A stretch of DNA of 64,000 nt from Eleginops maclovinus (GCF_036324505.1 NC_086360.1:9282293-9346292); one strand, 5' to 3'; shown: positions 11,968-26,900, counted from the stretch's first letter. Notes: generated by a model not told the origin, from the sequence alone. Translations and numbers: made by a program.

Positions 11968-14900
11968 GTAATATGTGATGTGCTACTACCTTATTGATTC
12001 CTCAGTCAAAGGAATACTTCACTTCTAAAATGACATGTGAATATCAACTACTCACCCTGTGTAACCTCTTGTATTCTTTAAACAATGTCTGTCTTGCAGG
12101 CTTCTATGGTGAACGAAGAAACAAAAAACTGAGAAAAGTCTTAAATTAAATAAATGGGATCGTTTGTAAACTTTAGAAAATGTTTTAGTTATCCAGTCGT
12201 GTGCTCATAACTTCCTAAACATATTAATTTTTGCTAATTCATTACTATATGAAACACTACTTGCCCATGCTAGCCCAAAATGCATTTTGCAGTCTCAGAA
12301 AGGTCTCCCATTTATTTTAGTTCATCATGACTTTTCTTAAATGTTTTACTCTTCCTTCATCATGGAGGCATGCGAGAAATTCATGGTAACACTTATAATT
12401 GACATACAAATGTTCATTTTGTGTGTTAAGTATTCCTTAAGAGTGTCTTTGTGCTTGTTTCCTTTCACATTGCAGGTTGGAGTTAGAGCCTAGGGAGAAT
12501 AAGAATCACAATTTAGATCAAGAACCCATCAACAAGGTGGTTATTAGCTAAGTGTAGCCTACACCTGGCCCTCTGATTGAAAGGAAGTCCCACTCACTTT
12601 GACACCCTGCCGTCCCTAAACTAACTGACCCAGCTGCATTGTATTAGCAGCTACAGACAGGCTCTAATATAACTCAGAGTACAGTGCCAAGTAATTACTG
12701 TCTGCACGCTGAGCACCAACAAACATCAATTAAAAATACATTGCGCACATTCATCATGTCCGCTTAGTTTGCTATTCTTCCACTACTGGAGCTCTTTTTA
12801 TTGGTCCATATGAACTTTAAACAAAAAATGTAGCTTGCCCATGGCAGTTTCAATATTTCAAACCAATAACCTATGTTGTTTAGCTCTATTATTGACCTAA
12901 GATTTGTTAGCATGTATCAATATGACATTGCAATCGGACTAAGTTTTATCCTACAGTTCACACATAAATGTTAACATAGACGGTATTTGTTTTCTTAGTG
13001 TCAATTTCAATGTCACTAAGTAGACCCAAATTAACGTACACAAAGCTTGTTTCACACTTAACGTCATTAAACTGTTTATTGTCAGCTTGCAAGAGAGCGA
13101 AACATTTTCCAAACTGTCCTTATTGGTTTGTGAGACCATTTGCAGCAATGTTTCATCAGGCAATTTGTGGAGGAGTGTGAAAATCTGTATATTCCACTTT
13201 CTGTACCATTGGTTCATTCTGTACCAGCGTTTTACATGGCTTCACAGTCTGAGCCTATATTCTATCCCCGACTCTAAGTGGCCTGCACAGTGTACTGTTG
13301 ATATTGACGTTTCAGTTATTTGCTATTGTGCTCATACAAACAACTGAAATTTAATTGAGGCTTCAGTCTCCTTCAATCAATATGTAATTTTTGACCAATC
13401 CGTGCATATCCTCCTCTCGTTCATAAATACACTTTAAGTGGTTCATTGAATTGTACAGAAATGTGCTTTAAAAGGGGCGGGGAAGTCTTGTTAAATGGCT
13501 TTGTCAATAGGGTTCAAGCGTATATCATTTAAAAACATGTTGGCGTTCGGTCAGTACCCGGAGAAAGCTTACTTTATTTTATTTATCATATTTTCATAAT
13601 ATTTTCAGGGCACATACAATAAATAATCTTATCTAAAATAATTCCATTCCATTTGCTTGGGATGGAATTGCACATTATAGCTGATTTACTGCATTGCTGT
13701 TTTAACAATCCCAAAATTCAGCATGAGGCTGATGACGCTCTTCGTCAGAGCTAATGACTAGTGACATTTGCAACTTCTCTCCATGTTTTCTGCGTGTCTG
13801 AACTCCACCTCTGAATGAAGGGGGATAAATATCCTTATGCAAATTGCTATGATAAAGAGATACAGTGTGACAGGGAGTGTGAAGGGGAGAAGGGAAGCCT
13901 GTAAGGATTTACAATTAACATAGACACGTGCTTATAAGAAAGTTAGGGGGGTGGGTAAATGAAACAGTAGACTGCGATATGCGTTTTGATTGGAGTAATG
14001 CAAACTCTGCTTATTCGTTTATTCATGTCTCGTGTGGTTTAACACAGTGGCATCACAGTGTCCTCCCCTCCCCCTCCTCCTTTAGTCTCTTACGATCTTA
14101 TACTTCCAGCTCAGTGTGAGACCGCCCTGTTCATGTACAAAACTGTATCCAATGTTAAACGAAAGTCAAAAGTCCATATGGTATCTTGGTTGGTTTGTGC
14201 TGGCATGTTAAAATGACCAGATAGGAATAAGCCCAAAGAATCATACGCCCACTTCTTTTTGACTGAATTTGGAGCACAGCTGTGGTGAGAAATTACTTAG
14301 GCTGACCTCCACGAAGAATCACATTGTCCCAATGCAGCACTGCAACAGGTGTGAAACAGAAACACTGTAGAGGCTGATAGAAGCCAACCAAGCTTCATCT
14401 ACACACCCACGGAGGCCTAAACAGAGAAAACACCTATGTGGGTGTGCAGGGATCCCTGTTTAAAAAGCATTTTGGAGCGTGTACAAGTCCCTGGTTTATT
14501 TATTTGTAAAGAGGGAAGAAAGGCGGCTTGTTAAATGTGCCTATGCGATTCCATGTGGGGTGTTTTTTTTTAAACTTGAAATGAAAGAACTATGTTGCAC
14601 CAGATGTGAGCAAACACACCTGACAGAAAATTGTTTATGACCCCCAGGGACCTTGGCGTGGGAAATGGCACGGCTCCCCAGCTGGCGTCAGATAACAACA
14701 GAATGCTGGAAAACATGCCGGTGGTGCTCCACAATGCTGACACTAACAAGGTAAAATGAAACAAATGTTCAAGCTTTCAGATGATTTCTGATTAAGAAAA
14801 ATCACTTGTAAGCTCATGTTTGTATAGCTCTAATCTTTTAGATCAATAACCTGAAAATCCTCCCTGTGTTTGCACGTGTTTATGAGCAGTTAGTGAATCT

Positions 14901-17900
14901 TTGCGGCTGTGTAATACATGTGCATCCATGTCTGCCTTTGCCTTCCTGTTTTTTTTTTTAGCCTTGTGCATTAATCCACACGGTTGGCACTTGCGATGCT
15001 TTCAGAAACCGAGCACACATCTGTGTTGCTTCTTTGCTCATAGTAGTAAAGCCTTTGCTTAAGATCCCATCACCTAGGCATTAGATCCTTCCGGGAGGAA
15101 AGCTTGTGCAGCATTAAATCCAGCTTATGCCTTCCACATAGAAGGGTCTGGTCACAAGTCTGAGAGTCTGTGACAGGCATAGTGTCGTAATCTGCACATG
15201 GTCGGCGTTATCCACCCACTTGTGACGTTGCTCGATCCCCTCTCAATGGGACCGGATGGGGCAAAATGATTCCAGGAGTTCTAATGAATACATGCAGCTG
15301 CTGATCCGTCACTCTCCATCAATTGTGGCCCCTGTAGAAATGATCCATCCCCTCAGACCTGCAAAGAAGAGAGTGTTAATGTGCATGCTTGTGAGAATAA
15401 TTGTGTAAGAGTGTTAGAAAGACGAAGGGAAGAAGGGGGGTGGGTGGGTGGCTTATGTACTCTCAGCAGTGGTAATAGAGGATATGTATGTATGATGGGA
15501 TAAGAAGCTATCTCTTTGTCTTGGGAGTGTGTGCTTGGACTGAGGACATGCTTTTAGAAAAGTGTGGGAAGTGGAATCAGTGTGTGTGTGTGTGTGTGTG
15601 TGTTTTTGTGTGAGTGTGTATCAGTGTCCAGTATATGCATGGGTACTGACTCATGCTGCAAGAAGTTCCCCTGCAGGCGTTTTGCTAGACACTGATGCTG
15701 ACTTTGATGCCTCATCGCTAAGTGTTTAATTCGATAGACTCAAGTCAGACAGTAGAAAAAATGTCCAGAAATGTAAATCAGATTTATATGGATTGCTATT
15801 GATGGCTTGCACGTTTCTCATTTTGGAGAAGGATATGCTTCTACTGCTTCCTGACAAAATGTTTGAAAAGCTTGTTATCTAAAAAAGATGGTAAATGTTC
15901 TGTCAAATTCCACCAGCTGCCTTCTGATTATCCATTGACAACAAAGAATATTTTTTTTCTTGTTATCTCTTTCTATACACGCAATGGCTTAATCACCACT
16001 AGTTAAGCATGATTGTCAAACCATGAATGTACATGACTAAACTATATAAATATTTAATGCATACCATGTCTTTCCATTTCTCAGGCTGTCAGTCTCACTT
16101 TCATCTTTTCTCGTTTCCCATTTACCCCCTACCTTGCGCTCATCATCTCCATTTCCCATCAGAAATGTTAATTGATGGGTGTTCAAGAGAACTTTTATTG
16201 TATAACTGCATTTACCAGAATGACTTTGGACATTACGCCCCGTTATGAAATTATCTTTATCAGATTATCTCCAGTTATCTTATTTTCTAGCTTCATGGAT
16301 GCTTCCTTCTGTACATACCACACCTCATTTTTGACATTGAGGCTTGGTGACATATGATGGGATTGCAAGAGTTCCCGTAGTCCAGCAACTTCTCCAAGTA
16401 ATATGGAATAAATCAGGGCAGTATATGTCTTGCAAACAGACTGGACATAGAGATTCCAATCATCTGTTATTATCTCTTTATATTAGGATAAATTATAATG
16501 TCAGATATCTTTCTATCAATTATGTTTTTAGCCAGTGTTGTATCTTGCAATTGCTACGCAGAAGCACTTAACAATTTTATTGTGGCAGAATTTGACCCCT
16601 TGACAAATTTAGGTTTGTTGATAGGTTCTTGAGTTCAGTCAAAAGGTAGATAAAAGCAGGTAGTTGGAGACTGTCGATTTCGGACTTTAATCAAAACTGT
16701 TGCTACCTGATTTTCAGTCAGCTGTGGCAGCTCTGTTTGTTGTTATTACCAGTGTATGGCCAAGCACAAGCTGACACAAGTTAGTTTGCTGTTTGAGAAA
16801 ATCTGGGAGCCCATCTTATCAGGGGCGTAGGTCCCTCTGGCATACATTTTGAGCCATGGACAGTAGATTAAGTGCCTTGCTTGTTTTGTTTTGTTAATGA
16901 AGAATGTGGATTATTCTCTTTGATCTTGTTAAATTCTCAGAGAGAGATCTTCAGAATTGGGCAAGCGCTGTGTCACCTTGTGGCTGCAGCACATGTCTTT
17001 GTCAATTTTTCGGGCGGAACTTCAAATAAATCTTCAGTTTGGCCATCAAGTTCCAACTCTTCCGTGTCTCATTGTGTTTCGACTCCAAGCTCCAGAAGTT
17101 TCCATTACATCTAGGACCAACTCTAAATACTAAACAGTGGATCTTTTGGTCATTGGTGTTTTTTTTGGACAGAAACGATAATCTTTGTCTGTGAATAAAG
17201 CAATATGGAGATTTATCCCTGTTACTAAAATAAAAAACCCTAGTAAACCTGGAATCTGCACTTTCCAACCCCTAGAAGAAGAGAGGTATAGGGGCAGAGG
17301 GGTTATTATAAAACCATACTCATTTATGCTTTATTTGACAAAGGACTGTGAGAGATAGAATCTATGGTCCTGACCTTGGCTCTAAATTCTTGGTAACTTG
17401 ACAGTTTTATTCTCTCAGTCTCTTCCTTTTGTGAGTTTTGTCTTTAACATATAATATACCCATAGCTTACAGGTATTCCTTTATGGCACTTGCTAACTTT
17501 AGGGGACTACTTTAATGTTATCAATTCCAAATTAAGACCGTAAAGATTTTCTACACACAAAGTATTTCTCTCCCAACAGGACGTCACCAAAATATGCTTT
17601 TGATTTTGGAAAGGCTGACAAAAGACACCAGCCTTGAAATGCAACTTAACCGTGTAGTGAAACCCAAAGCTTGGCTGTCAGGAATCAACCCCTATTTACT
17701 ATAGAGTGCACAGTATTTACCATCGGCCATATGAGTGTCCAAATTGTGAGTAAATCAACCCACTATAAAGTGCTTAAAAATCACACAATGTATTAAGTAA
17801 AGGAAGGACTGTTTAGCAACACTTCAGCAGACACTGATTAGCGTTCAATGACTAAACTATTGAACATTTATTATTTAGGCAGTATTGAATAAGTGAAAAA

Positions 17901-20900
17901 CAGAATGATTTTGCCATTAACAAACCAGCTCAACCTAGATGTGTTTGCCAAACTATGATTGGCAAACACATCTCTTTCGGGGGAGGGATTTTGTAAAATG
18001 TAAATTGAGCAATCTATTTGACACACAATTACCTCCCTATCTCTCCTGGCTGATGTCAGTCCTTCCGAAACATGTAGTTAATGGTCTCTCAATAGCTGAT
18101 CTCGCTCTCATGTAAATGTTTTTCAGGGTCAAAAAAAGATGCTTCATTGACCCTGACATTTTAAATTGACATCAGTACACGTGTATAAATCAAGAAAAAA
18201 GTGAACTGACATATACAGGTTGTTCATATAAACAGACTTTCTTAAACGTAAATGCCAGAGCTATAGCTTCCGGTGCTCTGCTTTTCCTGTCAAAAAGCTT
18301 TAATTCTCTTTGATTTTCTTTGCCTGTTTGACTGAGACATTTTTCCGCTCCGATGGTCTTCCTTCCTGTCCACAACCTCAGTGATAATGTGGCATATCTG
18401 AGCCGTACAGTGGGGGTTACTGCTTTTGGCGCATGAACACACAGGAACTAAGCTCTTTACTATCAGTATGTGCAAAATCAAATTCAATTCAATCCTTCTT
18501 ATTCCTCTCTGCTGTTTGAGAGGATGCAAAATGACAATGTGATTCAACTGGCATGACTTTGTTGGTATTCAGGACCCAGACGAGCATGATGATTGTGGCA
18601 CAGTCGTTCAGGAGATGCTCCACTGTGCGATTAACAATGCAGTAGGAGATGATGAAAAAGCTTCCAAGGTGTGGGATTGATTGCTCTGATAATTGGACAT
18701 CACTCTGTGCCTTTCTCTTGGATCGTTTACAGTTGGCTTTGGGGTTAAATTGCAGGCATTCATTTAAGTCAATACAGCTACCGTATTGGAAAACCAAGTG
18801 AGTCAAAGTGAGCCTGCCATCAACCTGCTGTTAAATGTTGATTGCCTTTATCCTTGAGTGGAAACTAAACCAGAAATGGATAGGGGAGGCAATGTGAAGA
18901 GTTTCTGTGGTGGAGAGACTGGAGCACAATGACAGACAGAATTTTCTGGAGAAGAAAGAGTCTGTGGTCCACAAAAAAGCATCCAAAGGGTTTTAAAAGT
19001 TCCTCCATGGAATATGTGTGTGATTCCCATCTTAAACTTGCCAATCGATGTCCATTTGAGGTACTTTTGAGGACAATGCAAGACCGTCTCTTTCCACAGT
19101 ATGACTCCCAATCATAAACAATTTATCCAGCTTGCAGGAAAGGTACCTCAGAGGTCAGAAACCATTAGCCAGATATAGTTCAAAGGCATGAAGTAATGAC
19201 TCATGTGTAATTTTCGGTGTGCTCTTTCCAGCCCCCGGCACAGGGAAGGACCTCGCCCACTAAGTCCCTTCAGAATGGCAGCCCCTCCAAATGCCCCCGC
19301 TTCATTAAGGTCAAGAACTGGGAAACTGGCACCCTCTACAATGACACACTCCACCACAGCTCCAGCAAGGTAAGCCATATAGAAATCTGTTCAATTAAGG
19401 GTTGGATTAAGCCATCTGCTTCAACATTTACATATTTACATTTGTTGCTGTGGCAACCATACTGACAAGGATGAGAAAGATGGGATGTTGTGATTCAATT
19501 TGTCATATAATAACCAGGTCTTCTATGCCAGTGATGAATCCTATGACCATGAATACATTCAAAATAAAGGTTTTCTGATATAAAATAAATCAAGTGAGAG
19601 ATCTTACAACAAAGCAGGCCATGCCTTCCAAATTGACACACACAATTTCCTGATAAAAGACAACAAGACCATTTTCTAATTTAACATCGCCAAGGTTAAG
19701 GCTCATAGGGTTAGGGAGAGATATTGATATGGGTTGAAATTACTACTTGGCTAATGTTGGGGTACCTTCATCATCATGGTAACAATAATAAACATTTGTT
19801 TAGGGAAAGACTGTGGTCAAAAAAACATTAATTGTTATTGGAAAGAAATGAACATGAGTCTACTTTGTTCAAATCCTAAACATTTTCAAGACAATGATCT
19901 CCAACCAAAGATGTTCTAGTTGCAAAAATCTTATAGAAATAAAACAGAAGATTAACTCAAAGGTAAAACTGCCGCTGAGGCACCAGATAACTCTTACACA
20001 ATGGAATGATCCAAGTCCAGAAAAGAATATCCTTTTGTGCATTTCCATGATCCAATATCATCAAACAAAAGTACACTCAACCGTTTTCCTGTCTCTTGCC
20101 CTTTGCGTTTCTTGTGCTTTCCCAGTGGTAAAAAACCATGAGCTTACTGTTGCTCTAATCCCACCACCACCTGTCTCCAATATATACATGTACTATTATA
20201 CCAGGTGCCCAAGTTACCCTGTGCCCAAAGATACCTTCAAAACAAAAAGCAGGAATAATGACTATAAACGAGAATATTCCATAATGGCCCTTACAGATGT
20301 CAACTGTGTAAGTCCATGCCTTCCATTAGAACAAGGCGTGGGTCTAAAAAGTGAAGTCAATGCAAAATTACCTTAAACTTAAATTCCCTCTAATTGCCAA
20401 CAGATAGCGACTCCACTGGTTTCAAAAATAAGTCAATTGTTTACAAGTTTATGGTTCCGATCACTGGTTTCAAGTGTCTTTAATGGCATGATGTTCATTT
20501 TATAAATGATGGTCGCATAAAAGACGATAGAGCAATATTTGCTTTGGCGCGGGGCTACACCCTTGCTGAATCGGTCCAGTTTTGGTGCTCTTTGAATTTT
20601 TCTTCTAGAATTTTACAGGGTGTCTTTTAGCTCATGCTCAACATCTAATACCGTGCTTACTCTATCACTTACTTTTGGATTTTTTTGGGCATGAAACAAT
20701 GTGCCTTTGTGAGTGAACAACTGATGCTTTGGGTGTTCTTGACCCATGCATGGTGACTTTCGAACATCTAAAATGGTTATTTCCGAAAACTCAACAAAAA
20801 CAAACCGTTTGAAATACATTTGTATCCCTATTCATCTATCAACCGTTTGACCATCCATTTTTCAGTTTTATCGTGCCGCCAAAGCCTCTCCCTCTAGCTA

Positions 20901-23900
20901 ATAAGCCAGTGTAACAAGCACAAGGTGAACCCCGCTGTTTAAGCATTCACCCCCCAAAACACAGCAGCCATTTGTAAACCGCAAACAGCAGCCTAATTGC
21001 TTTGGTGACTTATCAAACACAGACTGCGCATCCCAATGAATGGCCTCTAATAGCATCTTCAGATTTATTATATATCACAGACGCTGCTGTATTCGAGGAT
21101 GATCCGTCTTTTTCGAAAAGGACAGCTGGCTGGCATGAATGCCCAGAGCGGTGTAATGAGCGGACGTGCTGGAGCACGAGTGATTCCTTTGTTTTATTTT
21201 TAACACTCCCTGCTTTACTCATCCATTACCCCTTTTTACTCTGTCACCTCTTTCTGTTCACATCTTTCCTTCTCCTCTGTGTTGTTCTCTCTTGTTGACA
21301 ACAATCTTTCCACAGCTTCCTTTTTCTTTCAAATTATTCCTTTATTTTTAGCTTTGTTATCACAAAATCTTTCACGCGTCTTAACTCCGTTTACGTTTTT
21401 ATTTTTGTTGACTGGCTGTGATGGTGTGTTTGTTGTGTTGCTCGACATATTTTTTCTCTTCTCTATTTTTGTTGAGCGAGGGTTGGATTTGTTGGAAGGC
21501 ACAGAGAGGGAAGTTTATTTTGGACGGACTGCTGGTCTACGTCTGAGTGTTTGGACAGTGCAAGTGTGTGTTTCAGCGTAACAAGCCAATTTTAGTAGCG
21601 ATGGGGTCAGTGTCAAATATCCTCTTCAGTTGCATGCCTGCGCTATCCGTCCTGTCGTCCGCTCTTGCTCACTCATTCGATCTCTCTCTAAGCTGGTGAA
21701 GGCATTTAGGCAAACCAAAGTGACAGCTGACTTCATCTCTAATCATATTAAACTGACCACACAAGGTTGCTCTCAGCTATGAGCAATTTTCTCCCTGCAT
21801 CTCTCTGTTTACATGTTTTCTGTATTTTATCCTCGCTCTTTCTGTCTTCATGCCCTGCTTAAAAGAAGGATACCAATCTATGACTCAATGACTTACTCAT
21901 TCATTAACATGCGTGCCAGCCATGTGTGAACGATATACTGAAATAAATTGTAAAACAGTTATGATCCCTTGTATGCATTCAGAGTCAAAACTTATAATAA
22001 AACCTGACCTTTTGTCTGAACCTTGAGGAACTCCATATCGATTTCATTTTATTTATAGTTTATTTCTATTTTATTTCTTGTTTACACTTTATTTCCCTTC
22101 ATCCTCTGAAAAGTATTGAAAGAGGCGTTTACTCATAGGCACCCTGAGAGCCTTCTTTCAGAGGTATAAAGAGGTGAAGGGATTGTGGCTTGCACACAGT
22201 AAGAAAAGGAGGGAAAGGTAAAAAGTTCATACAATAGGCTAGGAAAACACAGCTTCTTCTTTATGAATGATTCCACTTGCCTAAAGTGTAATTCAAACAT
22301 GCCCTGGGTCTGTTTCACATGAAGCAGAACCTAGCGGGTTAATCTAGTAGGAATAGAGAAGGAAGGTAATATGATAGTCCTGCCTTTTGTAAATTAATAG
22401 GATGCCATGCATCTCTCATTTTGCATTTAATTACAACACAGGCTTTTGTCAGTGAACAGTAATCCCGAAGACCACTGAAATATGTTGAAGAATTCTTTGT
22501 CCAATAAAAATAAATTAAAACTGGGAGGCAGCATTGTGTCTTCTGTTAGTGTTTTTCTTAGTTTGAAAGTAAATGTTGAGGATATTTGCTGATATATTAT
22601 CACAGAGCTTTACCATATGCAATGATCTACTGGCTCTTCAGATGGATTTTGGGCACAAAAAAAAAAAACAACAAGCAGATATAATCCCTGAATACTATTG
22701 TCTCATCAGATGCCACTCTGCACTGAAAATGTGTGCATCGGCTCTGTTGTGATGCCCACTGTCCGCAAACCAGACGAGTTCAGACCCAAAGAGGAGCTTC
22801 TTCCACTGGCCACTGACTTTATAGACCAGTACTACACCTCTATCAAAAGGTAAGCACGTCCTGAAACAGCTGATAGTTGCGACTCAATAGAGTGCTGCAG
22901 AAAATACCTTTTTATTAGGCCAACCAGAAAGTAAGCGTCACACTGCTGCCCTCCACAAAAAGCCAATGGGATTTCTTTTATTCAATTAAAAGTAAGTGGG
23001 GTAGATAGACCGAACAAAAAAAAGGTAAGGTAGTTACTGACTGTTATGTCAGAAAATCACAAAAAGTTAAAATCTCTAAAGCTTTTGTAAGCCTCAGAAG
23101 TTATTTTAGGAATATTTTCCAAAACTCATTCAAAAAATCCATTGGTAGTTTTAAAGGGACTTGAGGTGCAACAATGATGACACACTTCTGGGTTTCAGAA
23201 CTCATCCCTGTATTCCTGTAAGTCTGGGTAGAGGCAAATAATACAATAAAAAGGTTAAAGTAGATTGTTGATATATGTTCTTTTATTTATCCACTAATGT
23301 ATGTGTAGCAAATGCTAACATTGCTGTTAGCTACTAATTAGTGTTAGCTAATAAGCCTGGTTCAACAGGGTAGCTTAATTTTCCTCGCTTGCATAAGAAA
23401 AGGAAACAACAAGCACTGGGATATTTTTTAAAAGTAAAAACTCAGCAGCACCTCTGTGTGTCTGTGTGTTCAGCAGGATGTCTGCAGGAGGGACTTAGAG
23501 TTGTTGTATATATAATACATATAATAGCTCTGTTGTAGTGGTAAACACTGAGAAGTGTTTCAGAAATAATGCTGGATGTGGTTTGGAACATAATATGGGG
23601 TTTAATCACGGCAGTGTTTAGCTGAGTTTCTCCGTTAGAAACTTCTCTCTTCAGATAGAGATCATGATGCTCCAAAGGGGCGTGGCCAGCTTCAGCTCAG
23701 CTCAAATTTTAATCCACAGTCACAGAATCAGCACTTCAGGAACAGGGCAGAAATAGAGGGGTATGAGGCATGCTACAATGGGTGATCTGTTTGGTATTTT
23801 GAGCAAAACACTTCACATATGTATGCATTGTATAGATATTGCACTACAATATTTTGTTCAAATATAGCATAATAGGAGACCTTTAATTAAAAGTTAAATT

Positions 23901-26900
23901 ATTGTCTTCTATTCTGTTGTGCCTCTGGACCTGTTCTGTCTCCAGGTTTGGCTCTAAGGCTCATGTGGACAGGCTTGAGGAAGTAACCAAGGAGATTGAA
24001 GCGTCGGACACTTACCAGCTGAAAGACACTGAACTGATTTATGGAGCCAAGCACGCCTGGAGGAATGCTGCCCGATGCGTAGGGAGGATCCAGTGGTCCA
24101 AACTGCAGGTACTATACAACTTGGATAAAAAGCATTTGGCTTTACATTGCTGTTTTTTAGTAATCAAGTAAGTCATTTGGATAGTCATCAAGATCAATGT
24201 TTCATGTCTACTTGCATTTTCTGTTTTAGATAACATCCAGGATACTCACAAACATAGCTTTGCAGTCATATATCATCTTGCGATACAATATACAATATAC
24301 ATACGGTAATATTTTATTCCCGTTTTGAAAACATCTATAACCTTCTTTTGTTTTGCTTTCCAGGTTTTTGATGCTAGAGACTGCACAACAGCTCATGGAA
24401 TGTACAACTACATTTGTAACCACATCAAGTATGCCACCAACAAAGGCAACCTGAGGTAAACAAAAACACACTCAGACACAATGTCTATTGTTTATTTACC
24501 TACGTCTTGTTTCCTTTTATTCTACTCTGCTGTTCCTTCGACTACACTTGTTCCTCTCCCCATCTGTCGCTTCATATATCTCATCCCCTCTCTCTCCATC
24601 TCTTTTTGCCCTGACATGACCCTCTGTCCCATCTGTCAGCCTGTGCTCTGTCTCTTTATGCTTTATCTGACACTACCTGCTGCCTGTCAGTATCTCGGCA
24701 CCAATCAATGCCCTGTTGGTGAGGCGGCGGGCCTTGCTTACAAGCAATCATTTGTCAGACCTGCTCCCTCACTTTCTGCCAAGTGCTAATCACATGTGAC
24801 ACTTCATATTTACTTCTTGAATGATGGATAGCTTCTGAATCATTACTAAACTTAGCCTGGCCTTCAGGAAGAGAGCTCGCATACACATGTTGATAGGAGC
24901 CAGCACAACATCCTCTCTCCGTCTGGCTCTCGCTTCGACATAAAAAATACAGACACATAAATAAACATATGCAACATGTTGCAATAGTTTTGAAATCCTG
25001 CCTATCCCAAAACACCTGTCAATATTACAAAATATAAATAAAAATGTCAGGAAGGATGATAAATGATGCAAAAAAAAAACACCATGAGTCAGTGGTTTTC
25101 AAGTCGTGGATTTCTTGGAAAAAATATGATGTTATGTATGCAATATATCAGGAAAAATGTGTCAACATGATGTTTAATTTCACTTTTAAAAGGGGCTGAA
25201 AAATCTCCACCACTGCACATTTCTCTTCGGGCACCATAATTGTGATCCATAATTCATTAGTGTGTTGCCATTGTTGGGTTGCAAGGTTGATGTTTGGTGA
25301 TGTTTATTCTTTCTATTTTATTCTAATGCAGTTTTTAATGTTTTTTTAAGCATGAAAATTAGTCAAGGAGTTTCAAATGTTTTGAAAAGCCATCAAGCCT
25401 GCTGGCTCTGCCTGCAGGCTTGAGGAGTGTAAAAAAACAGGTTTATTTACATAAAAGGGAAATAAGCAATTTACAAAATGTGTAACAATGTGACAGAAAC
25501 ATTTATTGAACCATGACAGTGGTCCACAGTATTAAACAGAACTTAATGTAAGGACATACTGTATACTGACTGATCAGGCTACCAAAACAATGTGCTACCT
25601 AACTACAACAAAAAAATAGTATTGGTATGAATAGATAAGCAATTAACTACAACAAAAGTTTAAATTTCAATCTCAACAAAGTAGTAAACAACATTTCTTT
25701 ACATGTATTCACAACCTACCCGCTGCAGGCATTTGGTACATTCCGATTGACTACTCCCTGTAATTAAGGACCCGGCTTTTGGGTGTGTATCTTTTGCTTC
25801 GGCCTGCCAGGATGTCCCTTCAGCAGCAGTAACACACAGCCCTCAGAACTGGTAAATGTCAACAATGTACTTCATTAGTTATTGGCAGTAAGAGGACAGA
25901 TTGTAATGAAATTTGTCGTTGGCACTTTAAAGTCTGAAGGCACAGACTGCTGGTTTTGCTGCATCACACCAGTTCCCAAGCATTCCTGCAGATGTTGTTT
26001 GCTAGCACAACCCGCCCAGACTCTCAGCAGCTGCTCCCCCTCCTCAGTGACTTAGCACCAGCTTAGAAGTGTTAACACTTTCACCCGATCATGGGATTGA
26101 AAACACCACTGGGATGTCGACTAAAGGTAGCTAAGCTTTGATACAGCATAATTGAAAATGTATTTTATGTGGATTACGTTACGATACTGTACGTATGTAC
26201 AGATAAGCCACTGATTTTAGATTTGACTTTGAAAAAAAGTTATATTTTTCTAAATATTTTTTTCTTTCTTTTCTGTTTGTTTCTTGCAGGTCGGCTATCA
26301 CCATATTTCCTCAGAGGACAGATGGTAAACATGACTTTCGTGTTTGGAACTGTCAGCTGATTCGCTATGCTGGATACAAAATGGCTGATGGAAAGATCCA
26401 CGGAGACCCCGCTAATGTTGAATTTACTGAGGTACACAGAGGACCTGAAGTCAATGTGGTGAATGGCAAAGTCACTTTGAAACAAATGTCCTATTTGCAC
26501 TCTGTTTTGTTGCTATTCGTCCCCAGATCTGCACGCAGCTGGGATGGAAAGCTCCAAAGGGCCGTTTTGATGTCCTGCCCCTCCTGCTGCAAGCCAATGG
26601 AAATGATCCCGAGCTGTTCGAGATTCCCGAAGACCTCATCCTCGAGGTGCCAATCACACACCCTAAGTGAGTTATGCTTTCCCTCTAAAGCATGCATAAA
26701 TGTAGCAAAACAAAAACATAAAAAAGACATCCACCCACTCACACATCTCTTAACAACACTTCTTAAACAATGGGTTACTTTTACAACATGAAGTCTGATT
26801 GGGTTATTGTCACATTCCAACTGTGCTGAACGTTCCCACAAAGCACAGCAAGCCATACTTTATCTGTTGCTATGCCAGCTATTGTGGTAACCATGGGACT

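Larger units (their letters stand above)
14751..19231 (+). other. nos1 intron 3
   Basis: The largest nos1 coding-region intron. It holds a short TG tract (15581-15602) and two inverted repeats, at 17937-17973 and 18123-18156. The open frames here are under 110 codons and show no family or splice support. Confidence 0.5.
19370..22709 (+). other. nos1 intron 4
   Basis: Contains an X-box-like palindrome at 19444-19457, repeat copy B at about 20335-20595, and pyrimidine-rich DNA around 21190-21480. The 160-codon frame at 19894-20376 runs into the repeat and resembles nothing known. Confidence 0.5.

Noticed and set aside
19894..20376. 160-codon open frame in nos1 intron 4
   Set aside because: No family resemblance, no splice context of its own, and its end lies in a dispersed repeat.
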